A stretch of DNA of 64,000 nt from Cannabis sativa (Eukaryota > Streptophyta > Magnoliopsida > Rosales > Cannabaceae). The notes beneath the pieces are model-generated. The model was not told where the DNA came from, searched no databases, and was given only the letters and a program-made list of their open reading frames with translations. The position numbers were made by a program, and so were the translations under genes. Positions within the stretch are counted from its first letter, which is position 1; every line of letters begins with the position of its first letter. Shown here piece by piece: positions 33,160 to 44,120 of this stretch. The stretch is taken from contig NC_083604.1 in assembly GCF_029168945.1 (NCBI RefSeq), forward strand, positions 7,742,812 through 7,806,811, in the 5' to 3' direction.

Positions 33160-35147
33160 TCAAAAGACACTACCACATTTTTTTTAATCTATGGCATTTG
33201 TATCTTGTTCATAATGGATTTGACAAGATCAATCTCTGCAAAGATATGAGCCTAAAAAAGAAAAAATGATAAGATAATTGAATTTTGTATTTCAATAAAA
33301 GAAATGCCTATATCCACTGAAAGTAGTTCATCTCATTCGCAGATGGATGTACATTCAGGGGTGGATATGAGTTTTTCGTTGTATTCTTAAAACGATCACT
33401 CTAGATTATACCTTATGCAAAGAAATTTGAAATTTTTGAAAAATTTCATTAATTTCTAGCATAGTTAAAACCATTAAGGTAAGTGGTTAAAGATCTTGCG
33501 AACTGATAGGGGTGGAGAAATAGTTAATAGATATCTAGTTCAAAGATCATTAAATTGATTTTTTAATTATATCCAAACTTACCTCCCCAGAAATTTCGAG
33601 TTGCATGTTGATGATTAGTTACTAGTCGTTGCCTAATTCCTTCTATGGTAATACAATTTCAGAATGATGTAATGGTTGTATACTTAATGTAAATCATTAC
33701 TAGATTCATGGATGACCTAATCAAAATCTTAAGAAAAGCTAGAACTGTTAACCATGGTTTGTTAGCTCTTCTAAGTGATTAGGGGTGGACTATCCCATTG
33801 TCAATAGATAAGAAAGTGTTTGATCAAACAAATACTACTTTTCTAAGAAAATAACTAAGTCTGAAAAACAAGTAGCAAATAAAGGAGATATTTTTTTCTT
33901 GATTCCAAAAGTGTTCTATCATCTTATTTGACATATGATGATCCCACTGCCTCTGTTGTCTTGTCACAACCGTAGAGGTTAATACCATTTTCTTAGACAT
34001 AATTCACAGTACCTCGTCGTAGTGGGAGAGTTTCTAGGAACTCACCTTCTTATGACTTGGGAGACACTAGTGATTAAAATCCATTGTGAGTTTAAACAAG
34101 TAATGGATTGTCAAGATAAGAAACTAAGAAGAAAGCCAATAGAACTATGGTTTAATCCATTCACATGGAGTAACCTAAAGTTTTCTATTACAAGGACATA
34201 AATGGAAATTTTCGTTTATAAGTCCATTCAATGTACTTAACAAAACTTCCTGTTCCTAGTATTATAGGTTTGAGTTTATCTAAACCTATGGCTTGTGGTG
34301 GTAATTACTTACTCTAATGTAAGCAACTTACTTTAGTAAGATGCTGAAGCATTTTCTTTCTAATGGCAATCTATAGAAGCTTCACAACTTCTTAGACATA
34401 GATTTTATTTATCTAAGGAAAAGTCTCAACTATTCCAGAAAAGATAAAGCCATGAAAGAATTTCTTACATCAACAGTGAGAGGTCTTAGATATGCTTTTG
34501 TATGCCTTAGACCAGACACCTGGTGTTGAGTGGGAGTAATGAGTAGGTATCAGATTAATCCAGGAGAAGAACATTGGAAGACAATCAAGTAAATCTTAAG
34601 ATAAAGAAGAGGAACTATATGTTAGTCTATAAAGGTGTGTTTAAAACTCTTAGACTACACCATATCAGATTTTCGAAATTTGCCGTTGTGCTAGAAAATC
34701 TTTCTGATAAGATGGTGATTACTCTGGGGGTGGAATAGTGATTTTAGAGAAGTGTAAAAACCTATCTGAAGTCTCTAGGTCTACCAGATAGGGACTGAAT
34801 GTTAAAGCTGCAGGAAAGGTACTTATTCAGTCTAAGGAAAGTTCTATACATCTTTGGCACCATTCCAAATTGCCTTAAACTACTAGTGTTAATTTCCTGA
34901 TTAACCAAAAGTAGTTGCCAAAGATATAGAATCCAGTATCCCAAGAGAGTAGACATATAGAGAGGAATTTCACATTATCAATGATTTTGTGATTAAGGAA
35001 GAGTAATGGTGGAGAAAAGGTTGTGGTTAATTCAACCTTTCAGATCCTATTACGAGGAGTTTACTACTACTACACTTGATTTGTATATCAAGGTGTTGAG
35101 ATTATTTGAAACGCACTTTTTGTTTTATATTAGTGCAAGTGGGAGTT
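33160..35147 (+). pseudogene. Heavily decayed copia pol remnant of element 2
   Basis: Scattered motifs in one orientation: CCTCGTCGTAGTGGGAGAG near 34013 matches the PRRSGRVS motif that is intact at 62959. Around 34528-34620 a frame reads SRYQINPGEEHWKTIK, the copia RT/RNase H junction. A purine-rich AGTGGGAG just before the 3' LTR is the likely polypurine tract. Stops and frameshifts are too many for any product. The ORF 34762-34956 on minus is a shadow. Confidence 0.6.
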
Positions 35148-37262
35148 CGTTGGGTTTTATGCCCTAAATAAAACTCATTTCAATATAATCAGATTTACTT
35201 ATTAATATAGATCAGAAATAACATTTAATGTTGCATAATTCACATGATTTATTTCATGATTATATGTACATAATGTATAAATTCATCTGAAACCCTTTTC
35301 ACATACTTGATCCTGTTTATTGTGCCGTCAACACATTGGAAAGTAAACATGACTACGTGAATAAAGTTTCCTAGATTTATCAGACATAGGGTTTTACTGA
35401 TATGATAATCTACAACAGAGTTTACTCGCATTTGGAGAAGTGCTATGTTCTTTCCAGAGCATTGGTTAAAGTAAAGCTCAGGTTGGATGCATGGAGTATG
35501 CATCGGAAGGGACCGATATTGAACTTTGACTTAGATTTATTAAACTTACCGTAATATCTATTCAAGTCAATATCGCCTAGTTGATCCTAGATCAAATGTT
35601 CTTAATCCTGTTATGATTAGGCTCAATCTCGAGAGGCTATTCGTGTTCTTTGATTTGTTAGTTAAGCCTACGTTTAGGTCAGGGTGATACGTACATTTTG
35701 GAAACACGGTAGTGCAATTGAGTGGGAGTGCTATCATAAACATGGAATCTATAGCTTCTATCTGGCGAATAGTAAGCAAAGGATGATCTCCTTCGAGCTT
35801 GACCAAACGAACATAAATGGTGGAGTACTCATTTCACATAAGCTGAAATATCATTTATACGGGGTCAAGTGTTTTAAGGAATAAATACATTGTAGGGTGT
35901 AACGGTAATTTAATCCCTTTTACAGTGTAGATCATTCATATAGAGGATCATTGATCACATTAGGATTATAACAATGGATAACTAATGATGCATCTATATG
36001 GTGGAACATATAGAGCATTCTATATACTGAGAGTGCAATTCTAAGTTCTATGCGTGGATTCAACGAAGAATTAATAAGTTAGTGAATTTTAGTGCTAAAT
36101 TGTTGATCTACTTATTGGAAGCTCGGTTATATGGACCCATGGTCCCCGCACTAGTTGAGATAATATTGCTTGTAAGACTCATGTAATTGGTTTTGATTAA
36201 TCAATTATAATTCTCAAATTAGACTATGTCTATTTGTGAATTTTTCACTAAGTAAGGGCGAAATTGTAAAGAAAGAGTTATTAGGGGCATATTTGTTACT
36301 TATGATACTTTGTATGGTTCAATTAATAAATATGATAAATGACAATATTATTTAATAATTATTTATAGTTATTAAATAGTTAGAATTGGCATTTAAACGG
36401 TTGAATTAGAAAATTGGCATTTTTGAGAAAATCAGATGCAGAAAAGATAAAACTGCAAAATTGCAAAAAGTGAGGCCCAAATCCACTAGTATAGGGCCGG
36501 CCACTTTTATAGGAATTTACCTCTGATATTTTCATTATTTTAATGCCAAATAATTCAAACCTAACCCTAGTGGAATGCTATAAATAGATAGTGAAGGCTT
36601 CAGGAAAATTACACTTTTCTTCTAACACTTCTGATTCAGAAAAAACTGAGCCTTCTCTCTCCCTATCTTTGGCCGAACCCACTCTCTCTCTCTTCCTCTT
36701 GAGAGTTTTGTTTGATGATGTCTTTCTAAGTTAGAAAACCCTAAAAAGCAGACCTCTTCTTCTCTTTTATTTTTGAAAATTCAGAGGGTATGTTCTCTTA
36801 GATTTCGTCATAAAATTTCGCGCTCCTTGGTGTTGAGAGCTTGCCCACACATGTCAAAGCAATACTCAGCATAGTGAGGAAGATTGTGACGAACACCATC
36901 GAAGGAGAAGAAGATTTTGGTTCAAATCTTGATCATACTCTGCAATAGAAAGAATTAAGGGTTAAAGATCTAAACGGAAGGAGTCATATTATTCCTCTGC
37001 CATCACTTTAAGGAGTACTTAATCCCTAATGTGTTTATACTTAATACCTAAATGAGTTGATTCATGAAGTGTTGGAAAGCTGAAAAAGAGATCTAAAACT
37101 TGTATGTTTTGAAAGTTTTCAAAATCTGACCAGAACATTGACGAATTTAGGCTTGAAGTTTCAGCTTTATTTATTTGCAAAATTTTCTCTATTTTATAGA
37201 TCATCTTATTTCCAATATTTGACCAATTTGAACATTTTAAGTGTCGAAAATTGAAACCAACA
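35148..37262 (+). repeat. 3' LTR of copia element 2, mosaic
   Basis: It starts CGTTGGGTTTTATGCCC, with the first T changed to C. Up to 36702 it matches the 5' LTR with about 17 differences. From 36703 it switches to a diverged version of the same R/U5 region, still recognisable by GCCCACACATG, AGTGAGGAAGATTGTGA and CGGAAGGAGTCATATTATTC. After about 37010 the similarity fades. The CCAACA at 37257-37262 is the most likely end. Confidence 0.75.
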
Positions 37263-37344
37263 AAAAAAGCGTAATTCTACTCCAAAAACTAAGAAGAAAA
37301 TATATACTAAATTTTACAAACATTAGGCTAAAAATAGCCTAACA

Positions 37345-37650
37345 TTTGGGTCTGAGGTCCAAGTCCGGATCCAGGTTTGGAGTTCGAGCCCCGATTCATG
37401 TCTAGGTCTAGGGTTTGGGGTTCGTGTCTGGGTCTAGAATTGGGGTTCAGAATTCAGATCTGGGTCTGGGGTCCTTATCCGAGTCCGGTTCTAGGTTGGG
37501 GTTGGGGTCTAGATCAGGGTCTGAGTTCAGGTTCGGGTTTAGTTTCGGGTCTGATTCTGGGTCTGGGGTCTGAGGTTAGGGTCGGGGTTAGGGTCCGTTG
37601 TTCGGGTCCAAGTCTGAGGTATGGGGTCGGGGTTGACGCCAGACCCGCCC
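37345..37650 (+). repeat. Degenerate hexamer tract (GGGTCT/GGGTTC/GGGTCC-like)
   Basis: About 300 bp in which G/T-rich six-base motifs such as GGGTCT, GGGTTC, GGGTCC and GGTCTA repeat with much variation. The strand is strongly G-rich and C-poor compared with its AT-rich surroundings. The ORF 37377-37676 is produced by the repeat. It is not the plant telomere heptamer TTTAGGG. Confidence 0.75.
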
Positions 37651-37817
37651 TTTGTAAACATTACAATATAAGTTAATACATGCTATTTATTATGTATTAA
37701 ATAATACGACTCACATTGTATTAAAATTTATGGTGATAATAATTAATACAATACAATGTTTTATCCAAAGATAATAATATTATTTGTTACTTAAAATAAT
37801 ACAACTCTTATACAGTC

Positions 37818-38938
37818 TGTAAAGTCCTTTTTTGGCAAGTTAGGTGACAAAATAATTTTTCCTTTTTATGGTAAGATTGCTATGCATTCATTTTCGAATT
37901 CTTACCTCTTTTATTCGGTTTTTAGTTGCCATTTTCCTTGTTTGGAAAGTTGCACTTTCAGCTGAACTTTCCTTTGTTGAAAACTTCTCAAAAGAGAAGT
38001 TTTGGAAAGTTGTCTTTTTTGGGAAACCTTGTTTATTGCCTTTTCCTTATTAATTTCGATTGTATCTTGATACAATCAGAATATCTAATCTGTTTTTGGC
38101 AGGAATCAAGCTTTGATAGAAGATCGGACCCGATTTAAGTAAGATTCCCGTTTCTGGGCAGATCTGATGCGTCAGCATCCGAATCTTATGTAGCAGATCG
38201 TGTTTCTTTTGGAAAGTTTCTGTTCAACTGCTAATTCGATCTTGTGGTTGCCTCTTTGGTTTCTATGGTCTATAAATAGAGCCTAGAGAGCAACCATTCG
38301 AATTACCTCTTCCATTATTCATTTTCTACATTTATCTTTTGAGAGAAGAGAGTCATTCTTTGTTTTGTGAGAGCCTAGTTGTTCATCTAGGTTCTAGTTG
38401 TTCTATTTCTGTTCTTACTCTATCCTAGAGGTTGTGAAGAACTACTTGACTGAACAAGAGATTGGTCTTCGGGAGAAGACTTGATAAAGCCTTACTTCGG
38501 GAGGAAGTAAGCACTTGGTCTTCGGGAGAAGACTTGTTGAAGCCTTACTTCGGGAGGAAGTAAGCACTCACACTTCAAAGATGAAGGGAGTTCGGGCTTG
38601 AAGGTGTTTCAAGAAGTCAGATTCATAAAGTGGATTACAAAGGATTGCGGCAATACTTTAGAGGGAGTCTAAACTTGTTTAAGTCAATTGTCTTTGTAAT
38701 TTTGATACTTTATTAATTGATTTCATTCTCTGGGCGTGGCCCCGTGGACTAGGAGTGTTCGGGAGAACACTGATACCACGTACAAATCTCTTGTGTCAAG
38801 TTATTAATTTTTCTGCAAATATTTTATATTCTGCCTGTTCAGTTTTGCTGTAGCAGAATTACTTTCTGCTGCTGCAAACTCTTACAGTTTTTATATTTTT
38901 TTATATACAACTGACATTTGCAAAAACACAGTTTTTCA
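37818..38938 (+). mobile_element. Solo LTR, Sirevirus-like (relative of element 3 LTR), TSD CAGTC
   Basis: It starts TGTAAAGTCC and ends TTTTTCA. CAGTC flanks both sides (37813-37817 and 38939-38943). It shares with the LTRs of copia element 3, in opposite orientation, the TTTTTGGCA start, the repeated CTTCGGGAGA motifs and the TCTGGGCGTGGCCCCGTG string. A TATA box (CTATAAATAGAGCC) lies at about 38270-38283. Confidence 0.88.
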
Positions 38939-38943
38939 CAGTC

Positions 38944-39480
38944 TACCAAACGAGCTCTATGTAGACTAACTTATTATCGCTCAAAGAGGGTGAACCACTA
39001 TAAAAATCTGGTGTTCATCATTGTTATTTGTCTTTTTAATACATTAGTTTATTTTGATCGACATTCACTTTTATTCATCTTGTTCACTTACATTCTTCTT
39101 AGATCTATTAACAAGAAACCACGTCAATAGTAAATTAATAGAGATTTTTCAAAATTGACAAGGAGGATCCCGTAACTAGGTCATGTGAACAAATCAATAA
39201 AAAAGAAATTCTAAAAAATTTCTCCTCATATATTGTTGGGGAGAGGTGATGTATCAGTACAACATAAAAGTGTGTTACTGTAGACCCTCCCTTGCATATA
39301 ATTTTTTTTTTTCTATTTTGTATTAATGAGAATAAAAATTAAATTTGAAAATTTCAATTATTATTTTAATAAAGTATGGGTGTTGAAGAATTATTAAAAA
39401 TATGGGTCCAGAAATTTTTTATTTTAAAACTTTGTATGAAAATGTAATTTTACAATTGTATAAGGGGTAATTATATAATA
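38944..39480. other. Intergenic region upstream of the BAHD gene
   Basis: AT-rich, no ORF or transposon border recognised apart from the chance ORF beginning at 38918. Confidence 0.55.
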
Positions 39481-39608
39481 TTTATCTGTCCATATATACA
39501 TTATATATATACATGGGATGCATAAGAGTTCTCCATTGGAGGCAAAGGCCAAATATTGAAGTTCAAACTTGATCCAAACAGTCTTAGTAAATTTAGTTAA
39601 TTGATAAG
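39481..39608 (+). promoter_or_regulatory. Core promoter and 5' UTR of the BAHD gene
   Basis: A TATA-like stretch (CATTATATATATACATGGG, about 39499-39517) lies roughly 95 bp upstream of the ATG at 39609. The stretch between would be a 5' UTR of ordinary length. No upstream ATG in good context is seen close to the start. Confidence 0.5.
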
Positions 39609-40898
39609 ATGGTGAGCGTAAGAGTAGATATAGTCTCCAAAGAGATGATCAAACCTTCTAGCCCAACTCCAGATCACCTTCGCTCTTACCAACTCTCCTT
39701 TCTTGATCAAATTTCTCCTCCACTATTCGTCCCTTTTGTTATGTTCTATGACAAAGAGAAAGATAGTACTAATAATTATAATGATGTTGTTGAAATATCT
39801 ACCAAGCTCAAAACAGCCATGTCTCATGTCCTAACTCAATTTTATCCCTTAGCTGGACGACTCAGCGAGGCTACTGCTTCCGTTGATTGCAATGACATGG
39901 GAATCCCTTTCTTTGAAGCCAAAGTAAGTTGTCAATTATCTGAGTTCTTAGCTCAAAACCCCATTCTACCTATTGAGCTCAACAAGTTCATCCCATTCAA
40001 ACCTGATTATGAAGAAGTGTCCCATCTACCTTTAGGCATCCAACTCAACATCTTCAAGTGTGGCTCTATTGCTATTGGTTCATGCATATCTCATAAATTT
40101 GTAGATGGCATATCATATTTTATGTTCCTCAATAGATGGACAGCAATTGCTCGAGGAGATCAAGATCAACAACTGAGATTCGAAGCAGCCTCACTCTTTC
40201 CTCCTATGAATTTATCACAGTACAACTCTAAAACTGGCTTTGTAAACAAAAATAGCATGAGTTTTACATCTAAAAGATTTGTCTTCAAGGCCTCTAGTAT
40301 CAAAGATCTTAAACAAAGATATGTTGTGGACAATAAAAGTGTTTCTCGTGTGGAGGCTTTGTCAGCTTTCATATGGAACCGTTTTGTTGCTGTTGATGAT
40401 TTATCCAAGAAAACTAATAATTATGTGATGAGTTATCCAATGAATCTTCGAAACAGGTTTGATCCTCCACTCTTAGACTGTTCATTTGGAAATATTTTCA
40501 GACTTGTAATGTTTGATGTTGATGTATCCGAAGATAATGAGTGTGAGATTTTTATAAGAAAGCTTAGAGAAGAATTTAGTCACATTGATGGCAAGTATTT
40601 GAAAATGCTACAGCAACAAGAGGGAATGGTGAAACACTTGGATTTTATTAAGAAGATGACTAATGAAAAGACTCTTTTTAGTTTCAGTAGTTGGTGCAGA
40701 TTTCCTTTGTATGAATCAGATTTTGGTTGGGGAAAGCCTGTTTGGGTTGGCGTGCCTCCCTTTCCATCCAATAATTTGGTCGTGTTAATGGATTCGAAAT
40801 CAGGTGATGGTGGAATAGAAGCCTTTATCAACTTAGACAAAAATGTCATGGATAAACTTGAATCGGATGAAGAGTTTCTGGCATTTGTGTCTGTTTGA
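39609..40898 (+). CDS. BAHD acyltransferase, vinorine-synthase-like, intact and intronless
   Basis: 429 codons, the usual BAHD length, in one exon. The catalytic HxxxD motif is H162-K-F-V-D166 (SHKFVDG). The structural DFGWG motif is at 371-375 (ESDFGWGKPVWVG). Other BAHD landmarks are VSKEMIKPSSPTP near the start, LSFLDQI, FYPLAGRL (78-85), SRVEALSAFIWNR (246-258) and the MNLR segment (278-281). Enzymes of this family move an acyl group from acyl-CoA to an alcohol or amine in the cytosol. The start and these motifs resemble the clade that contains vinorine synthase and similar acetyltransferases. The real acyl donor and acceptor cannot be told from sequence. No transit or signal peptide is visible. 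A truncated paralogue lies 2.2 kb downstream. It is the only complete non-transposon gene seen here. Confidence 0.93.
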   Translation: MVSVRVDIVSKEMIKPSSPTPDHLRSYQLSFLDQISPPLFVPFVMFYDKEKDSTNNYNDVVEISTKLKTAMSHVLTQFYPLAGRLSEATASVDCNDMGIPFFEAKVSCQLSEFLAQNPILPIELNKFIPFKPDYEEVSHLPLGIQLNIFKCGSIAIGSCISHKFVDGISYFMFLNRWTAIARGDQDQQLRFEAASLFPPMNLSQYNSKTGFVNKNSMSFTSKRFVFKASSIKDLKQRYVVDNKSVSRVEALSAFIWNRFVAVDDLSKKTNNYVMSYPMNLRNRFDPPLLDCSFGNIFRLVMFDVDVSEDNECEIFIRKLREEFSHIDGKYLKMLQQQEGMVKHLDFIKKMTNEKTLFSFSSWCRFPLYESDFGWGKPVWVGVPPFPSNNLVVLMDSKSGDGGIEAFINLDKNVMDKLESDEEFLAFVSV

Positions 40899-40905
40899 TA
40901 TTATA

Positions 40906-40979
<74 letters not shown>

Positions 40980-41692
40980 GTTAGTTATGTTTTAATTTAT
41001 TATTCTAAGTGATTAATTATTGTGCCTAATTTTATACTTTTGATATAATAAATTATTGGTCATAATTAATTAGCTAGGGCATGTGCCTTCAACATATTAA
41101 AGCATATCTAACCTCTCTATAAATTTATAATATTTTATTTTATTACTCTTTTACATTATTTAATTATTTGTAGTACTTTTTTTGTAAAATGCTTTAATAG
41201 CGAGCAACTTTAAAAATTATTAAAATCATATTATATTATTATTTAATATATATTAAATAGTTATTTTTTTTAAATGACAAAATAATAAAACAAAAACAAA
41301 GAGAATACATGTTGTTGTTAGGTATTTTTTTGGCATTATTTTCACTCTAAATAAGCATCCATTCAAAGATACCAAAAACAAATTCATGTCAACAAATGTT
41401 CTGCCAAAAGTAAATCCATCTCATCAAATATTCTTAAAATCAATTCATTGGTAATATTGCTCTTAATATTTGTATGTCACAATGTCTAATGTGCTTTATC
41501 TCTTTTTTCATAAGTTATATATATGGATCAAAGTTTATTTATGTGATTTATTAAATTAAAAAGTTTATTTATTTATTTGTACTTTAAGATTACATTTATT
41601 ATTGTCATATTAATTATTGCATAACAACATTTCTAATAGAGATAAAAATAAATAATACAAAGTTGAAATATAAAAATATATTCCAATGATAT
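40899..41692 (+). other. 3' flank of the BAHD gene with a (TTA)n microsatellite
   Basis: Right after the stop comes an uninterrupted (TTA)n tract at about 40904-40979. AT-rich DNA follows with possible poly-A signals such as AATAAA near 41047 and 41244. The whole flank is repeated after the pseudogene copy at 44024. Confidence 0.7.
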
Positions 41693-42780
41693 TGTTGATG
41701 GTAATGTCAACCAAGTTAAGGCCGAAAAATTAAAGTAAAGATAAAGATTAAAGATGATTAACTATTAAGTTCTTATGAACTCATGTAAAAATGGAGAAAT
41801 GCTATTGTTGCATTGATTCGTGAATATGAGTTGCAACATATAATTTTCAACCCCACTCTATCTAATTAAAGAGGGTCCTATTTATAGTTACACTATTGGC
41901 CTTGATATATGTGGTCCCAAAAGCTAAAACATATATATTCTTATCTATACTAAGAAAATCAACATTGCAAGGGGTAGTTGTGGTCGGGTGTCAGTTCATA
42001 CTGACACCTGTGGATTTGGTATCTATTACCCTTTGTACACCTATTACTTGCCCATGCCCTATAGAGGCGTGGAGGCTTTATCTGATCCCCATCATGTACA
42101 CCGTACAGTGTGTCCCATGCCTTGTATCTTTACACCAGGTACTCTAGCACTTTGTACCTAGACATTGGCTATGCACCAAAGTGCATAGACCCCGCCATAT
42201 GGTTCTTGATGAGAAGTTAGTAACAGTGGATGAAGCTTCTCTTTTCCACTTCCATGTTGTGTCCGTTCTACTTCATGGGTAAGTTTCCTTTCTCAGACAT
42301 TACTTATGCGATCTTGCTTACTTTCACATGCTAATGTGGACTTATGCTCTTTAAATTTCAATCCTCGGGATCACCCACTGCCTATCATCCTTGTGTGCCT
42401 CGTCGGCTCCTCTATAGGCTCAGCTTGAATCTTGCATGCAAGACCTCAAATTGTAGACTATTGAGAATGATAGTCTATTGAACAAGGCATCTCATTTGAA
42501 GGGTAAGATGTCTAGTGCCACATCTTTAGTAGATACTCTTTTCTTGGAAAAGTAGACTCTTGGGAAAACAATCCACACTTTAAGGGAGACCATTGACCCT
42601 TTTCCCTCCCACCAGAGGCCTTTGAGAATATTTCTATCGAGCATACTTTATACAGTGTTTGGCTCCAATGCTTGCCTTTCAACTTCTCTTACTTCGAGCC
42701 TCCATTTGCTAAAGTTGCAGAGTGGCCTGCGAACAGTGGGGGGGTATTGAAAGCTTCTTCCATTGCCAATTTTCTGCCTT
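41693..42780 (-). mobile_element. Probable Tat-like gypsy fragment: LTR end and degenerate extra-ORF C-terminus
   Basis: It starts TGTTGATGGTAATGTCAACC on plus. A minus-strand TATA box (ACTATAAATAGGACC, about 41892-41878) marks the LTR orientation. Further right, a plus-strand frame near 42640-42750 reads HTLYSVWLQCLPFNFSYFEPPFAKVAEW. This is similar in style to the end of the extra ORF at 49425-49475 (TVYRAWVANPNMDTSFLEEE). LTR on the left and antisense ORF on the right is the same arrangement as in the element at 45279. The borders are uncertain. Confidence 0.4.
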
Positions 42781-42817
42781 TATAGCATATTTAACTTTAT
42801 TTTTTGGAAGACTATAT

Positions 42818-43097
42818 TGTTAGATTTTGTGCCCTAAATAAAATTCATTTGAATATAATCAAATTTTCTAATTAATAAAAGATAAGAAATTATTTTATGT
42901 TGCATGGTTCACATGATTTATTTCATGATTATATATTTAATGTATGAATTATATTAAGTCTAGAACATATATTTATTCATGATTATAGTATTTTCAACAT
43001 TGTAGAATATAATCAGGATTATATGTTTAAAAATTTAAGTCCTATGATTTTTCAGTACACTAGATTTAGATTGACATGATAACCTGCGACAAGGTAT
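42818..43097 (+). mobile_element. Truncated 5' end of a copia family-2 LTR
   Basis: TGTTAGATTTTGTGCCC onward matches the first 280 bp or so of the LTRs at 26830 and 35148 with moderate divergence. It ends abruptly where BAHD-like sequence starts at about 43103. The junction may mark a deletion or recombination breakpoint. Confidence 0.75.
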
Positions 43098-43102
43098 ACA
43101 AC

Positions 43103-44023
43103 TACCTCTAAGCATCCAACTCAACATCTTCAAGTGTGGCTCTATTGCCATTGGTTCATGCATATATCATAAATTTGTAGATGGCATATCATATTTTATG
43201 TTTCTCAATAGATGGACGGCAATTTCTCGAGGAGATCAAGATCAAGAGATAAAGATCAACAATTGTGATTCATAGCAGCTTCACTCTTTCCTCCTATGAA
43301 TTGATCACAGTACAACTTTAAAACTGGCTTTGTGAACAATAATAGCATGAGTTTTACCTCTAAAAGGTTTGTATTCAAGGCCTCTAGAATCAAAGATCTT
43401 AAACAAAAATATGTTGTGGATAATAAAAGTGTTTCTTGTGTGGAGGCTTTGTCAGCTTTCATATGGAACTGTTTTGTTGTTGTATGATGATTTATCCAAA
43501 AAAAAAACTAATAATTATGTGATGATTTATCCAAAAAAACTAATAATTATGTGATGAGTTATCCAATGAATCTTCGAAACAGGTTTGATCCTCCACTCTT
43601 GGATTGTTCATTTGGAAATTTTTTTAGACTTGTAATGTTTAATGTTGATGTATCTCTAGATAATGAGTGCAAGACTTTTATAAGAAAGCTTAGAGAAGAA
43701 TTCAGTCACATTAATGGCAAGTATTCGAAAATGCTACAGCAAGAAGAGGGAATAGTGAAACACTTGGATTTTATTAAGAAGATGAGTAATGAAAAGACTC
43801 TTTTTAGTTTCAGTAGTTGGTGCAGATTTCCTTTGTACGAATCAAATTTGGTTGGGGAAAGCCTGTTTGGGTTGGCGTGCCTCCCTTTTCATCCAAGAAT
43901 TTGGTCGTGTTAATGGATTCAAAATCAGGTGATGGTGGAATAGAAGCCTTTATCAACTTAGACAAAAATGTCATGGATAAACTTGAATTGGATGAAGAGT
44001 TTCTGGCATTTGTGTCTGTTTGA
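43103..44023 (+). pseudogene. Truncated, frameshifted BAHD acyltransferase copy
   Basis: It is strongly similar to 40026-40898 but lacks the first 140 or so codons. The HxxxD region is kept as YHKFVDG. A 14-bp insertion (about 43242-43255) breaks the frame. A segment with GATGATTTATCC is duplicated at about 43485-43550. One base is lost in the DFGWG region and its first residue is changed (AATTTGGTTGGGG). The end, from KSGDGGIEAFINLDKNVMDKLE onward, is near identical to the intact gene. No promoter of its own is visible; an LTR fragment sits at its 5' border. It cannot give a working enzyme. Confidence 0.92.

Positions 44024-44120
<97 letters not shown>

Larger units (their letters stand above)
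26830..37262 (+). mobile_element. Copia element 2: long non-autonomous element with mismatched LTR ends
   Basis: A 5' LTR (26830-28725), a primer site (28727 onward), a 6.4-kb interior and a 3' LTR (35148 to about 37262) are present. The interior has no ORF above about 100 codons. Its first part is A/T-rich and only its last 2 kb resembles copia pol. The LTRs agree to about 99% up to 28384/36702, then diverge completely. No 5-bp target duplication is seen (GGTAC left, AAAAA right). Both observations suggest recombination between two insertions. The right end CCAACA at 37262 is a best guess. Confidence 0.8.

Noticed and set aside
37345..37650. Interstitial telomere
   Set aside because: The motif is a degenerate GGGTCT-type hexamer, not TTTAGGG heptamers.
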